This document shows positions 53,797-62,130 of a stretch of DNA of 64,000 bases, piece by piece. Location of the stretch: assembly GCF_004963255.1 (NCBI RefSeq), contig NZ_SUGA01000006.1:102986-166985 (forward strand). Reading direction: 5' to 3'. The notes under the pieces were generated by a model, which saw only the letters and a list, made by a program, of their open reading frames with translations, made no database searches and was not told the origin of the DNA. A program made the position numbers and the translations under genes. The stretch comes from Mesorhizobium sp. (GTDB lineage Bacteria; Pseudomonadota; Alphaproteobacteria; Rhizobiales; Rhizobiaceae). Within the stretch, counting starts at the first letter, position 1. Each line of letters begins with the position of its first letter.

Positions 53797-53912
53797 CTGA
53801 CAGGCCGCGGCGCGAAATCGCGGCGGCAGGAAAAGCGCCATACGGGCTTGCGGCATCGGTCGCGGGTAGCGCGCTCCCCGCAGTTGGCTGTTCACAGCGG
53901 CTGCCAAAGTCA

Positions 53913-53934
53913 TTGTATATGCTTGTATGTATAA
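53913..53934. promoter_or_regulatory. Operator box 1 of the GntR-type regulon
   Basis: Matches GTATATRCWTGTATGTAT (here with GC-TT in the centre), flanked by TT and AA. It lies 57 bp before the SDR start codon. The other two boxes are at 54818-54838 and 58072-58093. Confidence 0.7.
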
Positions 53935-53990
53935 CCAAATCGGTTAGTCTAGCGGGCGAGGGCAGGCCGGCGAGGCCAAGGAGGATCGAC

Positions 53991-54764
53991 ATGCGCAATG
54001 CTTCCCTCTTCGACCTGTCGGGCAGGAAGGCGCTCGTCACCGGCGCCAGCCGCGGCATTGGGCGCGGCATTGCCGAGGCGCTGAGCGCTGCCGGCGCCGC
54101 TGTCGCCGTCACGGCGCGCAGCCTTGCTTCGCTGCAGGAGACGACGGCGGCGATCCGGGCCGCCGGCGGGGTCGCGCATGCCATTGCCCTGAATGTCACC
54201 GACGTCGCTCGCTGCCGCGCCGCGACCGCCGAGGCAGCCAGCCTGCTTGGCGGTCTCGACATCCTGGTCAACAATGCCGGCATGGAGGAGGTCAGGCCTT
54301 CGCTCGATGTCGATGAAGCGCTCTGGGACCGGATCGTCGACACCAATCTCAAGGGCGCCTTCTTCTGCGCCCAGGCCGCCGCCCGCCACATGCGCGATGC
54401 CGGGCGCCCGGGCGCCATCATCAATATGTGCTCGCTGACCTCCGAGGTCGGCATACCCACGGCCGTGCCCTACGGTTCGTCGAAGTCGGGCCTGCTCGGC
54501 ATGACGCGGGCGCTGTCGGCGGAATGGGCGGGTCTCGGGATCAGGGTCAACGCCATTGCGCCCGGCTATTTCAGGACGGCGATGACCGAGGTGTTCTACG
54601 CCGACGAGGGGTGGCAGCAATCGATGCTCGCCAAGATACCGCAGCACCGCTTCGGCGACCTTTCGGATCTGCACGGCATTGCGGTCTTCCTGGCCTCGGA
54701 CGCCTCGGCCTACATCACCGGGCAGTGCTTTCCGGTGGACGGTGGCTTTCTTGCCTCGATCTGA
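53991..54764 (+). CDS. SDR family oxidoreductase, first gene of GntR cluster
   Basis: 257 residues, classical SDR. 'VTGASRGIGRGIAEAL' binds NAD(P), then 'ILVNNAGM', Ser in 'INMCSLTSE', catalytic Tyr-x3-Lys in 'PYGSSKSGL', and C-terminal 'ITGQCFPVDGGFLAS'. In the proposed DHPS pathway an SDR acts at C2 of the substrate, interconverting the enantiomers with the zinc dehydrogenase. AAGGAGGA lies just before the ATG at 53991. An operator box precedes it. Confidence 0.85.
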   Translation: MRNASLFDLSGRKALVTGASRGIGRGIAEALSAAGAAVAVTARSLASLQETTAAIRAAGGVAHAIALNVTDVARCRAATAEAASLLGGLDILVNNAGMEEVRPSLDVDEALWDRIVDTNLKGAFFCAQAAARHMRDAGRPGAIINMCSLTSEVGIPTAVPYGSSKSGLLGMTRALSAEWAGLGIRVNAIAPGYFRTAMTEVFYADEGWQQSMLAKIPQHRFGDLSDLHGIAVFLASDASAYITGQCFPVDGGFLASI

Positions 54765-54817
54765 TCGGTTTGCCGTGGCCGGTCCGCCCGGAGGATGCAG
54801 AAAAATACTGGCGAGCA

Positions 54818-54838
54818 TTATACATACATGTATATACT
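54818..54838. promoter_or_regulatory. Operator box 2 of the GntR-type regulon
   Basis: On the minus strand it reads GTATATACATGTATGTAT flanked by A and AA, the same consensus as boxes 1 and 3 in the opposite orientation. It lies 26 bp before the start codon of the HisD-like gene, and contains the symmetric core ATACATGTAT. Confidence 0.7.
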
Positions 54839-54863
54839 TTTCACGCGTTTCTGAGGAGCAGCC

Positions 54864-56186
54864 ATGTCCGAGATCAGCTTCCACGACCTCTCATCCGCCA
54901 GCGCCGAACAGCGGGCGAGCCTGCTGAAGCGCGCCGAGGCCGACCTCTCGGTCTTCGTCGAGAAGGTCCGTCCGATCCTCGAGGCGGTCAGGACCGAAGG
55001 CGACGCGGCCCTGCTCCGCTTCGTCAGGGATCTGGACAAGGCCGATGTGGCCGCGGGCAATCTGAAGGTCTCGGAGGCTGAGTTCGACGCGGCCTTCGGC
55101 AAGGTCGACAAGGATGTCATCGACAGCATCCGCTTCGGCATCGCAAACATCAGGCATTTCCATGAGGAGCAGCGTCCCGAGACGATGTGGCTCAAGGAAG
55201 TCCGCCCCGGCGCCTATGCCGGCGACCGTTACACGCCGATCGGCTCGGTCGCGCTCTACGTTCCGCGCGGCAAGGGCGCCTTCCCGTCGGTGACCATGAT
55301 GACCTCGGTTCCGGCCGTCATCGCCGGCGTGCCGCAGATCGCCATCGTGACGCCGCCGACCGCGGACGGTTCCGTCGATGCCGCGACCCTGGTCGCCGCT
55401 CGGCTCGCCGGGGTCGAGACCGTCTACAAATGCGGCGGCGCGCATGCGGTCGCGGCCGTCGCCTACGGCACCGAGACGGTGAAGCCCGCGCTCAAGATCG
55501 TCGGCCCGGGCAGCCCTTGGGTTGTGGCGGCCAAGAGCCTGTTGTCCTCGATCATCGACACCGGCCTTCCGGCCGGCCCGTCGGAAGCGATCATCTTGGC
55601 CGACGACAGCGTCGACGGCGGCCTCGCCGCGCTCGACCTTCTGATCGAGGCCGAGCACGGACCGGACTCTTCCGCCTATCTCGTGACGCACAGCCGCAAG
55701 GTCGCCGACGCGGCCCTGGCAGCACTTCCCGACCATTGGTCCCGTATGACCGAGCAGCGGGTCGAGTTCTCGCGCGCGGTGCTGACAGGCAAGCGCGGCG
55801 GCATCGTGCTGACCGCGTCACTGGAGGACAGCTACCGCTTCATCAACGACTATGCGCCCGAGCACCTCGAAATCCTGTCCAGGGAGCCGTTCGCGCATCT
55901 CGGCCACATCACCGAGGCGGCCGAGATCCTCATGGGTCCGCACACGCCGGTGACATTAGCCAATTTCGTCCTCGGGCCGAATGCGGTGCTGCCGACCAGC
56001 CGCTGGGCGCGCACTTACGGGCCGCTTTCAGTGACGGATTTCCTGAAACGTTCGTCGGTCGGCTATGTGACCTCGGCCGCCTATCCGGAGCTTGCCGGCC
56101 ATGCCCGCAGGCTTGCCCGCTACGAAGGCTTCAGCTCGCACGAGAACGCGGTCTCGGAAATCCGCGACCGCTATATCGGCGCCTGA
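54864..56186 (+). CDS. HisD-like dehydrogenase, sulfopropanediol 3-dehydrogenase (HpsN) type
   Basis: 440 residues, histidinol dehydrogenase superfamily but not biosynthetic HisD. Compared with E. coli HisD, the catalytic Glu-His pair is kept (Glu333-His334 in 'YAPEHLEI'), as are the zinc ligands His262 (here His265) and His419 (here His426). Gln259 becomes Glu262, Asp360 becomes Asn367 ('ANFVLGPNAVLPT'), and the substrate-contacting His367 becomes Ala374. This fits the HpsN subgroup that oxidises a primary alcohol twice to a carboxylate, as in DHPS to 3-sulfolactate. Neighbours are SDR, zinc dehydrogenase and GntR regulator, and no other his gene. Substrate is an inference. Confidence 0.75.
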   Translation: MSEISFHDLSSASAEQRASLLKRAEADLSVFVEKVRPILEAVRTEGDAALLRFVRDLDKADVAAGNLKVSEAEFDAAFGKVDKDVIDSIRFGIANIRHFHEEQRPETMWLKEVRPGAYAGDRYTPIGSVALYVPRGKGAFPSVTMMTSVPAVIAGVPQIAIVTPPTADGSVDAATLVAARLAGVETVYKCGGAHAVAAVAYGTETVKPALKIVGPGSPWVVAAKSLLSSIIDTGLPAGPSEAIILADDSVDGGLAALDLLIEAEHGPDSSAYLVTHSRKVADAALAALPDHWSRMTEQRVEFSRAVLTGKRGGIVLTASLEDSYRFINDYAPEHLEILSREPFAHLGHITEAAEILMGPHTPVTLANFVLGPNAVLPTSRWARTYGPLSVTDFLKRSSVGYVTSAAYPELAGHARRLARYEGFSSHENAVSEIRDRYIGA

Positions 56187-56198
56187 CGGGCCGGCGCG

Positions 56199-57221
56199 AT
56201 GAAGGCCGCCAGACTCTATGGACCCGGCGACCTGCGCGTCGAGGACATCGCCGCGCCGGGGGCTCCCGAGGCGGGCTGGGTGAAGCTCAATGTCGACGCC
56301 GCCGGCATCTGCGGTTCCGATCTCCACAATTTCCGCACCGGACAATGGATAAGCCACGCGCCGTCGACCGCCGGCCATGAACTGACCGGCACGGTGGTTG
56401 CGGTCGACGAGGGCGTCGGCACCGTCGCCGTGGGCGACCGGGTGGTCGCCGATTCACGTTTCTGGTGCGGAGAATGCGCGCAATGCCTTGCGGGCAGGCG
56501 GCATCTGTGCGCCTCGCTGGGCTTCGTCGGCGAAGTATGCGACGGCGGTTTTGCCGAGGAGACGGTGCTGCCGGCGCGCCTGCTGCATGTCATAGACGCC
56601 GCGCTGGATGAAAGAGTGGCGGCCATGGCCGAGCCGCTCGCCGTCGCGCTGCATGCTGTGCGGCGCCTGCCGAAGACCGCGGGTTCGGTGCTTGTCGTGG
56701 GCTGCGGCACCATCGGCGGCCTGGCGGCGCTGCTCCTGTCGCGGACGTTCCCGGGCAGGGTGCTGATCGCCGACCGCAACCAGGCCCGCTGCGAGCGCGT
56801 CGCCCGGGTGACCGGCGCCACCATCGTCCATCTCGACCGCGAGGCCATTGCCGCCGCGACCGCCGATGCGCCTCTGCTTGCCGCCGTCGAGGCGACCGGC
56901 AGCATCGCCGCGCTCAACCAGCTGCTGGGTGTTCTGGGTTCCGGCGCCACCGTGGCGCTGGTCGGCATTTTCCACGGCCGCCTCGACATAGATCCCAACA
57001 TGCTGGTCGAACGCGAGATCGGTCTGCTGGGCTGCCATGCCTTTGCCGATGAGCTGCCCGACGCCATCGGGATGCTGGCCGAGCTGTCCGGACCGCTGAT
57101 CAGCCTGATCGATCGCGAGATCGGCCTGGACGACATTCGCGCCGCTTATGAGCGTCTTTTGGTGGGACAGGGCGACGGCTTGAAAACCATCATCCGGCTG
57201 CGGCAGCCTGCCGGGACCTGA
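56199..57221 (+). CDS. Zinc-dependent alcohol/polyol dehydrogenase (MDR family)
   Basis: 340 residues. Catalytic zinc ligands are visible in 'ICGSDLHNF' (Cys) and 'TAGHELTG' (His-Glu). A structural zinc loop lies at 'CGECAQCLAGRRHLC'. The NAD-binding 'VVGCGTIGGLAALL' starts near residue 165. The family oxidises secondary alcohols and sugar alcohols. It begins 12 bp after the HisD-like gene and is co-transcribed. In the DHPS model it is the second C2 dehydrogenase. Confidence 0.85.
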   Translation: MKAARLYGPGDLRVEDIAAPGAPEAGWVKLNVDAAGICGSDLHNFRTGQWISHAPSTAGHELTGTVVAVDEGVGTVAVGDRVVADSRFWCGECAQCLAGRRHLCASLGFVGEVCDGGFAEETVLPARLLHVIDAALDERVAAMAEPLAVALHAVRRLPKTAGSVLVVGCGTIGGLAALLLSRTFPGRVLIADRNQARCERVARVTGATIVHLDREAIAAATADAPLLAAVEATGSIAALNQLLGVLGSGATVALVGIFHGRLDIDPNMLVEREIGLLGCHAFADELPDAIGMLAELSGPLISLIDREIGLDDIRAAYERLLVGQGDGLKTIIRLRQPAGT

Positions 57222-57251
57222 TTTCCGATGTTCGCCGGAAAGGACTTTGAA

Positions 57252-57983
57252 ATGAGTGCTTTGCCCGATACGGCCAGCCCCCTCTACGAGAAGGTCAAGG
57301 ACTACATCCTGACCAACATCGGAACCGGCAAGTGGGCCAAGGACAGCAAGCTGCCGTCCGAGAATGAATTCGTGGCCGCGCTCGGTGTGTCGCGCATGAC
57401 CGTCCACCGCGCCTTGCGGGAATTGACCTCGGCCGGCTTTCTGATTCGGCTGCAGGGCGTGGGGACATTCATCGCGCCGCCAAAGCCACAATCGACGCTG
57501 ATCGAGATCAACAACATCGCGGCCGAGATCGTCGCGCGCGGCAACAGGCATCGCTCCGAGGTTCTCGTCCTCGAAAGGATCACGCCGACCAAGGAGCTCT
57601 CGCTGTCCTTCGAATTCGCCAAGCGCGCGGCGATCTATCATTCGGTGGTCGTCAATTTCGAGAACGACCTACCCGTGCAACTGGAAGAGCGCTTCGTCAA
57701 TCCGAGCCTGATACCCGACTACGACAAGCAGGATTTCTCAAAGACGGCGACCTATGATTACCTGATGCAGAAGACGCCGGTGACCGAGGTCGAACACATC
57801 ATTTCGGCGGTCCCGGCCGATGCCGAGACGGCGCGGCGCCTCGCCATCGACGTCGGCAGTTGCTGCCTTCTCCTGCATCGCCGGACATGGACCGGCGCGG
57901 TCGTCGCCACCATCAGCAAACTCACCTATGTCGGCAGCCGCTACTCGCTGGGCAGCCGCTATTCTCCGTCGCGCAAGACGTGA
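57252..57983 (+). CDS. GntR family regulator, HutC type (UTRA domain)
   Basis: 243 residues. The winged HTH is at about 10-75 ('SPLYEKVKDYILTNIGTGKW' in part, 'LPSENEFVAALGVSRMTVHR', 'GVGTFIAPP'), and the UTRA ligand domain at about 95-235 ('VVVNFENDLPVQLEERFVNP', 'TPVTEVEHIISAVPADAETA'). HutC-type proteins bind TGTATATACA-like palindromes, and three such boxes are found around this gene, so it is the likely regulator of the whole cluster. The ATG at 57252, with AAAGGA upstream, is preferred to 57228. Confidence 0.85.
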   Translation: MSALPDTASPLYEKVKDYILTNIGTGKWAKDSKLPSENEFVAALGVSRMTVHRALRELTSAGFLIRLQGVGTFIAPPKPQSTLIEINNIAAEIVARGNRHRSEVLVLERITPTKELSLSFEFAKRAAIYHSVVVNFENDLPVQLEERFVNPSLIPDYDKQDFSKTATYDYLMQKTPVTEVEHIISAVPADAETARRLAIDVGSCCLLLHRRTWTGAVVATISKLTYVGSRYSLGSRYSPSRKT

Positions 57984-58071
57984 ATTGTTCATGCCTCCGG
58001 CACCGCTCGGGAGGGGGCAGGGATCGGCCCGCCCAAATGCTCCCAAGAGCACGAAAACCAGCCTCTCCAGC

Positions 58072-58093
58072 TTGTATATGCATGTATGTATTT
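58072..58093. promoter_or_regulatory. Operator box 3 of the GntR-type regulon
   Basis: GTATATGCATGTATGTAT flanked by TT on both sides. It lies just before a probable promoter and 163 bp before the ABC binding protein start. Confidence 0.7.
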
Positions 58094-58098
58094 TAGCC

Positions 58099-58127
58099 TT
58101 GACATCCATCGTCGCCGACGTTGAATA
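58099..58127 (+). promoter_or_regulatory. Sigma-70-type promoter for the ABC transporter operon
   Basis: TTGACA (58099-58104), 17-bp spacer, TGAATA (58122-58127). The operator box ends 5 bp upstream of the -35, so a bound GntR protein could block or contact RNA polymerase. Start site not visible. Confidence 0.5.
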
Positions 58128-58255
58128 TCGTTTCACTCCCGTCGACGTGGCAGGTAAGACGCCGAGGCACAGTGCCGCAAGAAGCAGAAGCCGCATTCTC
58201 ACCGGACGGGAAGTTTGGTTCAAAAAAGCGCTCTGGATCATCAAGGGGAACAAAG

Positions 58256-59260
58256 ATGATGCGTAACCTCACAGGACAATTCCGTGCGCTCGTGGTAGCG
58301 GCGACCATCGGCTTCGCCCCACTCGCCCACGCCGCCGATACGGCCATTCCCGCGACGCCCGAGGCCGGATCGTTCAAGATCGGCATTGAGCCATGGCTGG
58401 GCTACGGCCAGTGGCATGTCGCCGAAGCCAAGGGCCTGTTCAAGGCGAGCGGTCTGTCGGACGTCCAGGTCGTCAACTTCACCGAGGACAAGGACATCAA
58501 CGCCGCCCTGGCGAGCGGCCAGCTCGATGCGGCCAACATCGCCACCCACACCGCCATGGGCATGGTCGCGGCCGGCCTGCCGGTCAAGATCGTGCTGCTG
58601 CTCGACGTCTCGATGACCGCCGACGCCATGATCGCCGGCAAGGACGTCAACTCTGTTGCCGATCTCAAGGGCAAGCAGGTCGCCTTCGAGGAAGGCACGA
58701 CCAGCGACATCCTGCTGAAATACGCGCTGGCCAAGAACGGCATGTCGATCGCCGACGTCCAGCCGGTGCCGATGCCGGCCGCGGATGCCGGCAGCGCGCT
58801 GATCGCCGGCCGCGTCCCGGTCGCGGTCACCTATGAGCCCTATCTCACCACGGCCAGGGCGCAGAACAAGGACGTCAAGCTTCTCTTTACCGCCGGCGAG
58901 GATCCCGGCCTGATCAGCGACGTGCTGGTGGTGCGCGACGAGGTGATCAAGTCGCGGCCCGGCCAGGTGCTGGCCATGATCAAGGCCTGGGATGCCGCGC
59001 TCAAGGATTACAATGCCGACACGCCCGGCGGCCGCACCATCATCTCCAAGGCGGTCGGCTCGAGCGTCGAGGACCTCAACACCGCCTTCGACGGCGTGCG
59101 CTACTATTCGCTGGCCGAGAACAAGAGCGCGCTGACAGGCGATTTTTCCACCAAGACTTTCGCCGATGTCGAGGCAGCCGCCAAGAATGCCGGGCTGCTT
59201 CAGGCCGACGTGACGCCGGAGCAGATGATCGATCCGGCCTTCGTCAAGGCCGCGCAGTAG
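58256..59260 (+). CDS. ABC transporter substrate-binding protein, NitT/TauT/SsuA type
   Basis: 334 residues, periplasmic. Signal peptide ends 'AHAADT'. The NMT1/SsuA-like fold shows 'FKIGIEPWLGYGQWHVAEAK' (part), 'INAALASGQLDAANIATHTA' and 'VNSVADLKGKQVAFEEGTTSDILLK' in part. This family takes up sulfonates, nitrate, taurine and pyrimidine precursors. The paired ATGs at 58256 and 58259 follow AAGGGGA. First gene of the importer operon under box 3. Confidence 0.85.
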   Translation: MMRNLTGQFRALVVAATIGFAPLAHAADTAIPATPEAGSFKIGIEPWLGYGQWHVAEAKGLFKASGLSDVQVVNFTEDKDINAALASGQLDAANIATHTAMGMVAAGLPVKIVLLLDVSMTADAMIAGKDVNSVADLKGKQVAFEEGTTSDILLKYALAKNGMSIADVQPVPMPAADAGSALIAGRVPVAVTYEPYLTTARAQNKDVKLLFTAGEDPGLISDVLVVRDEVIKSRPGQVLAMIKAWDAALKDYNADTPGGRTIISKAVGSSVEDLNTAFDGVRYYSLAENKSALTGDFSTKTFADVEAAAKNAGLLQADVTPEQMIDPAFVKAAQ

Positions 59261-59283
59261 GCCGGTTCGTAGCGGCCGCCGAG

Positions 59284-60147
59284 ATGTCCGACGAGCCTGC
59301 CGGCAGAGCGAGCCCGCCTGGCCCGGCGACGGGACCTGCCGCCGGCCAGGCGATGCGCCGCCGCCGATCCTCCGGGATCGGTGCGCCCATCGCGCGCGCC
59401 CGTTTTCTGATCATCGCCGTGGCCGTCTTTGCCGGCCTCGGCGTCGCCTGGTGGGCGGCGACGGGGCTCGACCTGGTCAAGCCGATCTTCCTGCCGTCGC
59501 CCGCCAGCGTGGCGACGCAACTCGGCAAGCTCTGGGCCGACGGCACGCTGCTCACCGATCTCGAGGCCTCGATCTACCGTATTTCGGTCGGCTTCCTCAT
59601 CGCCTCGGCGCTCGCCATTCCGATCGGCGTGCTGATCGGCAGCTTCCGGACCTGGGAAGCGGCCATCGAGCCGCTGGTCGATTTCATCCGCTATATGCCG
59701 GTCGTTGCCTTCGTGCCGCTCTCCATCCTGTGGGCGGGCACGAGCGACGTCCAGAAATTCCTGATCATCTTCATCGGCACCTTCTTCCAGCAGGTGCTGA
59801 TGATCATGGACAACGTCAAGCGCGTGCCGGCCGACTTCGTCGGTCTCGGCCGGACGCTCGGCCTGCCGGACCGCAAGATCCTGACGCGCATCGTGGTGCC
59901 CAGCGCCTTGCCGGGCATCTGGGATACGCTGCGCATCAGCCTGGGCTGGGCCTGGACCTGGCTGGTGCTGGCCGAGCTCGTCGCGGCGACGTCCGGCCTC
60001 GGCTATCGCATCACCGTCTCGCAGCGCTATTTCCAGACCAACACCATCATCGGCTACATCCTTCTGCTCGGCATTCTTGGCCTGATCACCGACCAGGTCA
60101 TGAAGGCGCTGGGCAAGGTGCTGTTCCGTCAGGACAGCCGTTCATGA
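59284..60147 (+). CDS. ABC transporter permease, SsuC/TauC type
   Basis: 287 residues with six predicted helices. The N-terminal ~35 residues are Pro/Ala/Arg-rich and probably disordered. The EAA loop has 'VPADFVGLGRTLGLPDRKIL', and 'LGWAWTWLVLAELVAATSGLG' (part) and 'LPSPASVATQL' are typical of sulfonate/nitrate permeases. It starts 23 bp after the binding protein gene. Confidence 0.85.
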   Translation: MSDEPAGRASPPGPATGPAAGQAMRRRRSSGIGAPIARARFLIIAVAVFAGLGVAWWAATGLDLVKPIFLPSPASVATQLGKLWADGTLLTDLEASIYRISVGFLIASALAIPIGVLIGSFRTWEAAIEPLVDFIRYMPVVAFVPLSILWAGTSDVQKFLIIFIGTFFQQVLMIMDNVKRVPADFVGLGRTLGLPDRKILTRIVVPSALPGIWDTLRISLGWAWTWLVLAELVAATSGLGYRITVSQRYFQTNTIIGYILLLGILGLITDQVMKALGKVLFRQDSRS

Positions 60148-60160
60148 CGAGGTCCGGTCG

Positions 60161-60943
60161 ATGAATTCCCCAAAACTGCGGATCAAGGGTCTTCACAAGA
60201 GCTTCGGCACCGCAGCGCGGCGCACCGAAGTGCTGCGCGACATCAATCTCGACCTCGCCGACAACGAGTTCGTGTCGCTGGTCGGCACGTCGGGCTGCGG
60301 CAAGAGCACGCTGCTGTCGATCGTCGCCGGACTGCAGGATTTCGACTCGGGCGAGCTCGACATTGACGGATCGCCGATCCTGAAGCCGGGTCTCGATCGC
60401 GGCGTCGTCTTCCAGTCCTATACGCTGCTGCCCTGGCTGACGGCGCAGCAGAACATCGAGTTCGCTCTCAAGGCCGCCGGCCATGACCGCGCCACCTGCC
60501 GCAGGATCGCGCTTGAACATCTCGACCTGGTCAAGCTCCCGCGCTCGGCCAATCTCTATCCATCCGAGCTGTCGGGCGGCATGAAGCAGCGCGTCGCCAT
60601 TGCGCGCGCTCTTTCCTACCGCCCCAAGATGCTCTTGATGGATGAGCCCTTCGGCGCCCTCGACGCTCTGACCAGGCATCAGATGCAGGAGCTGCTCACC
60701 CAGATATGGGAGGAGCACAGGCTGACCGTGCTCTTCGTCACCCACGACGTAGAAGAGGCCGTCTATCTGTCGGACCGCATCGTTGTGATGGGCATCGGCC
60801 CAGGGCGCATCATGCGGACTTTCGACGTCGACATCGAGCGGCCGCGCCGTGAGGAGGTCATGGAAAGCGCCGCTTTCATGGACCTGCAGCGCAATGTCCA
60901 CAAAGCCATTCGCGAGGCATCCAGGCGCCCCGAAATGGCTTAG
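60161..60943 (+). CDS. ABC transporter ATP-binding protein, SsuB/TauB type
   Basis: 260 residues. Walker A 'GTSGCGKST', Q-loop 'VFQSYTLLPWL', signature 'LSGGMKQR', Walker B 'MLLMDEPFGALD', H-loop 'FVTHDVEEAV': a complete ATPase. It drives import with the preceding permease and binding protein. Starts 13 bp after the permease gene. Last gene of the cluster. Confidence 0.9.
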   Translation: MNSPKLRIKGLHKSFGTAARRTEVLRDINLDLADNEFVSLVGTSGCGKSTLLSIVAGLQDFDSGELDIDGSPILKPGLDRGVVFQSYTLLPWLTAQQNIEFALKAAGHDRATCRRIALEHLDLVKLPRSANLYPSELSGGMKQRVAIARALSYRPKMLLMDEPFGALDALTRHQMQELLTQIWEEHRLTVLFVTHDVEEAVYLSDRIVVMGIGPGRIMRTFDVDIERPRREEVMESAAFMDLQRNVHKAIREASRRPEMA

Positions 60944-61057
60944 GCGTGTCGCCCAGTCCGCCCGCTTGTGGTGCGCAACGGACCTTTGCAAGGAGAGCCA
61001 CCTGCCGCTTGGGTCCGTTGCGCGCCGCGCCCGGTCGGTTTCGCCGGCCGTGCGATT

Positions 61058-61465
61058 TCAGAAAAGCTTTGCGGTGGCCATGCAAAACACCGTGATGACC
61101 AGCAGCCCGCCGGCGATGCGTTCGCCCCTGGTCATCTTCGCCCGCAGCTGCGTCTGCGTCGCTTGATCGGCGCCGGCCAGTTGCCGGCTGGCGGAGGCGA
61201 CGAGCGCGCCCTGCACGCCGGCGGCGATCAGTGCCGTCAAGATGCCCAGCGCCAGCGCCTTCTCCATCGGGCCGAACGCGCCCTCGTGGAAGAAATACCA
61301 GAGCAGTATGCCGGTCAGGAACACCACGCTGGAGGCGCCGAGCTGCGGCCGGATGAAGCGCTCCGCCTTGATCTCCGGATCGCGTGCGACCGCAATGGTC
61401 GTGCCGGCCCAGAATACGCCGGCCATGACGTGCAGGCCGATGACGACGATGTAGATATATTGCAT
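61058..61465 (-). CDS. Small four-helix membrane protein
   Basis: 135 residues with four predicted membrane helices: 'YIVVIGLHVMAGVFWAGTTI', 'SVVFLTGILLWYFF', 'LALGILTALIAAGVQGALV' and 'IAGGLLVITVFCMATAKLF'. His residues near helix 1 and helix 2 recall small haem/copper membrane proteins, but no family can be named. The ATG at 61465 is chosen. Divergent from a MarR gene whose operator-like palindrome lies between. Confidence 0.65.
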   Translation of the reverse strand: MQYIYIVVIGLHVMAGVFWAGTTIAVARDPEIKAERFIRPQLGASSVVFLTGILLWYFFHEGAFGPMEKALALGILTALIAAGVQGALVASASRQLAGADQATQTQLRAKMTRGERIAGGLLVITVFCMATAKLF

Positions 61466-61531
61466 GACCGCATTCCTCTCTGCCTCCCGCCGCACGTCGC
61501 TGCCATGTCGCGACGCCATCAATAAGACAAA

Positions 61532-61545
61532 GTTAGATATCTAAC
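61532..61545. promoter_or_regulatory. Palindromic MarR-type operator
   Basis: GTTAGATATCTAAC is a perfect 14-bp palindrome with a second half-site TTAGATGTC from 61549. TTAGATATCTAA is the form bound by many MarR proteins. It lies between the divergent membrane protein and MarR genes, so it can control both. Confidence 0.65.
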
Positions 61546-61607
61546 GATTAGATGTCAATTCATAAAGCCGAGTTTCACGTTCTCATTGCATGCTCTACTG
61601 TCACGTC

Positions 61608-62126
61608 ATGACACCATTTGATCGCCCGCCCATCGGCATGAACCTCGCCCGCACCTCGAAAGTGGTGGCGCAGGCCTTCGATGCCGCGCTGGTCGAGGCC
61701 GGCGGCACGCTGCCGGTCTGGCTGACCTTGCTGTCGGTCAAGTCGAAGGAACTGGCCAACCAGCGCGAGCTTGCCGGCATGATCGGCATCCAGGGCGCGA
61801 CGCTGACGCATCACCTCAACGCCATGGAGGCGCAGGGGTTGCTGACGCGCCGCCGCGATCCAGAAAACCGCCGGGTCCATCAGGTGGCGCTGACTGAAGC
61901 CGGAGAAGCGCTGTTCGAGAAATTGCGTCTCGCTGCCGTCGACTTCGACAAGCGGCTGCGGGCCGGCATTCCCGATGACAGGCTGGCCGAATTCGCCGAG
62001 GTGCTCGCAGCGCTGCGGGCGAACGTCGAAGCGTCGAGCTTCGGACGTTTGCTGGCGTCTTTCCCCGGTGACGAAAACGACATCCCGCCTCGCCCTGGCA
62101 GGCCGGCTCGCGCAATCAAGTCATGA
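61608..62126 (+). CDS. MarR family transcriptional regulator
   Basis: 172 residues. The winged HTH is at about 50-110 ('NQRELAGMIGIQGATLTHHL', 'MEAQGLLTRRRDPENRRVHQ', in part 'VALTEAGEALFEKL'). The basic C-terminal tail ('RPGRPARAIKS') is unusual. It probably represses itself and the divergent membrane protein gene through the palindrome at 61532. The ATG at 61608 is used; 61590 is possible. Confidence 0.85.
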   Translation: MTPFDRPPIGMNLARTSKVVAQAFDAALVEAGGTLPVWLTLLSVKSKELANQRELAGMIGIQGATLTHHLNAMEAQGLLTRRRDPENRRVHQVALTEAGEALFEKLRLAAVDFDKRLRAGIPDDRLAEFAEVLAALRANVEASSFGRLLASFPGDENDIPPRPGRPARAIKS

Positions 62127-62130
62127 TCTT

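Noticed and set aside
54864..56186. Biosynthetic histidinol dehydrogenase (hisD)
   Set aside because: Key residues differ from true HisD and the neighbours are catabolic; the HpsN-type assignment fits better.
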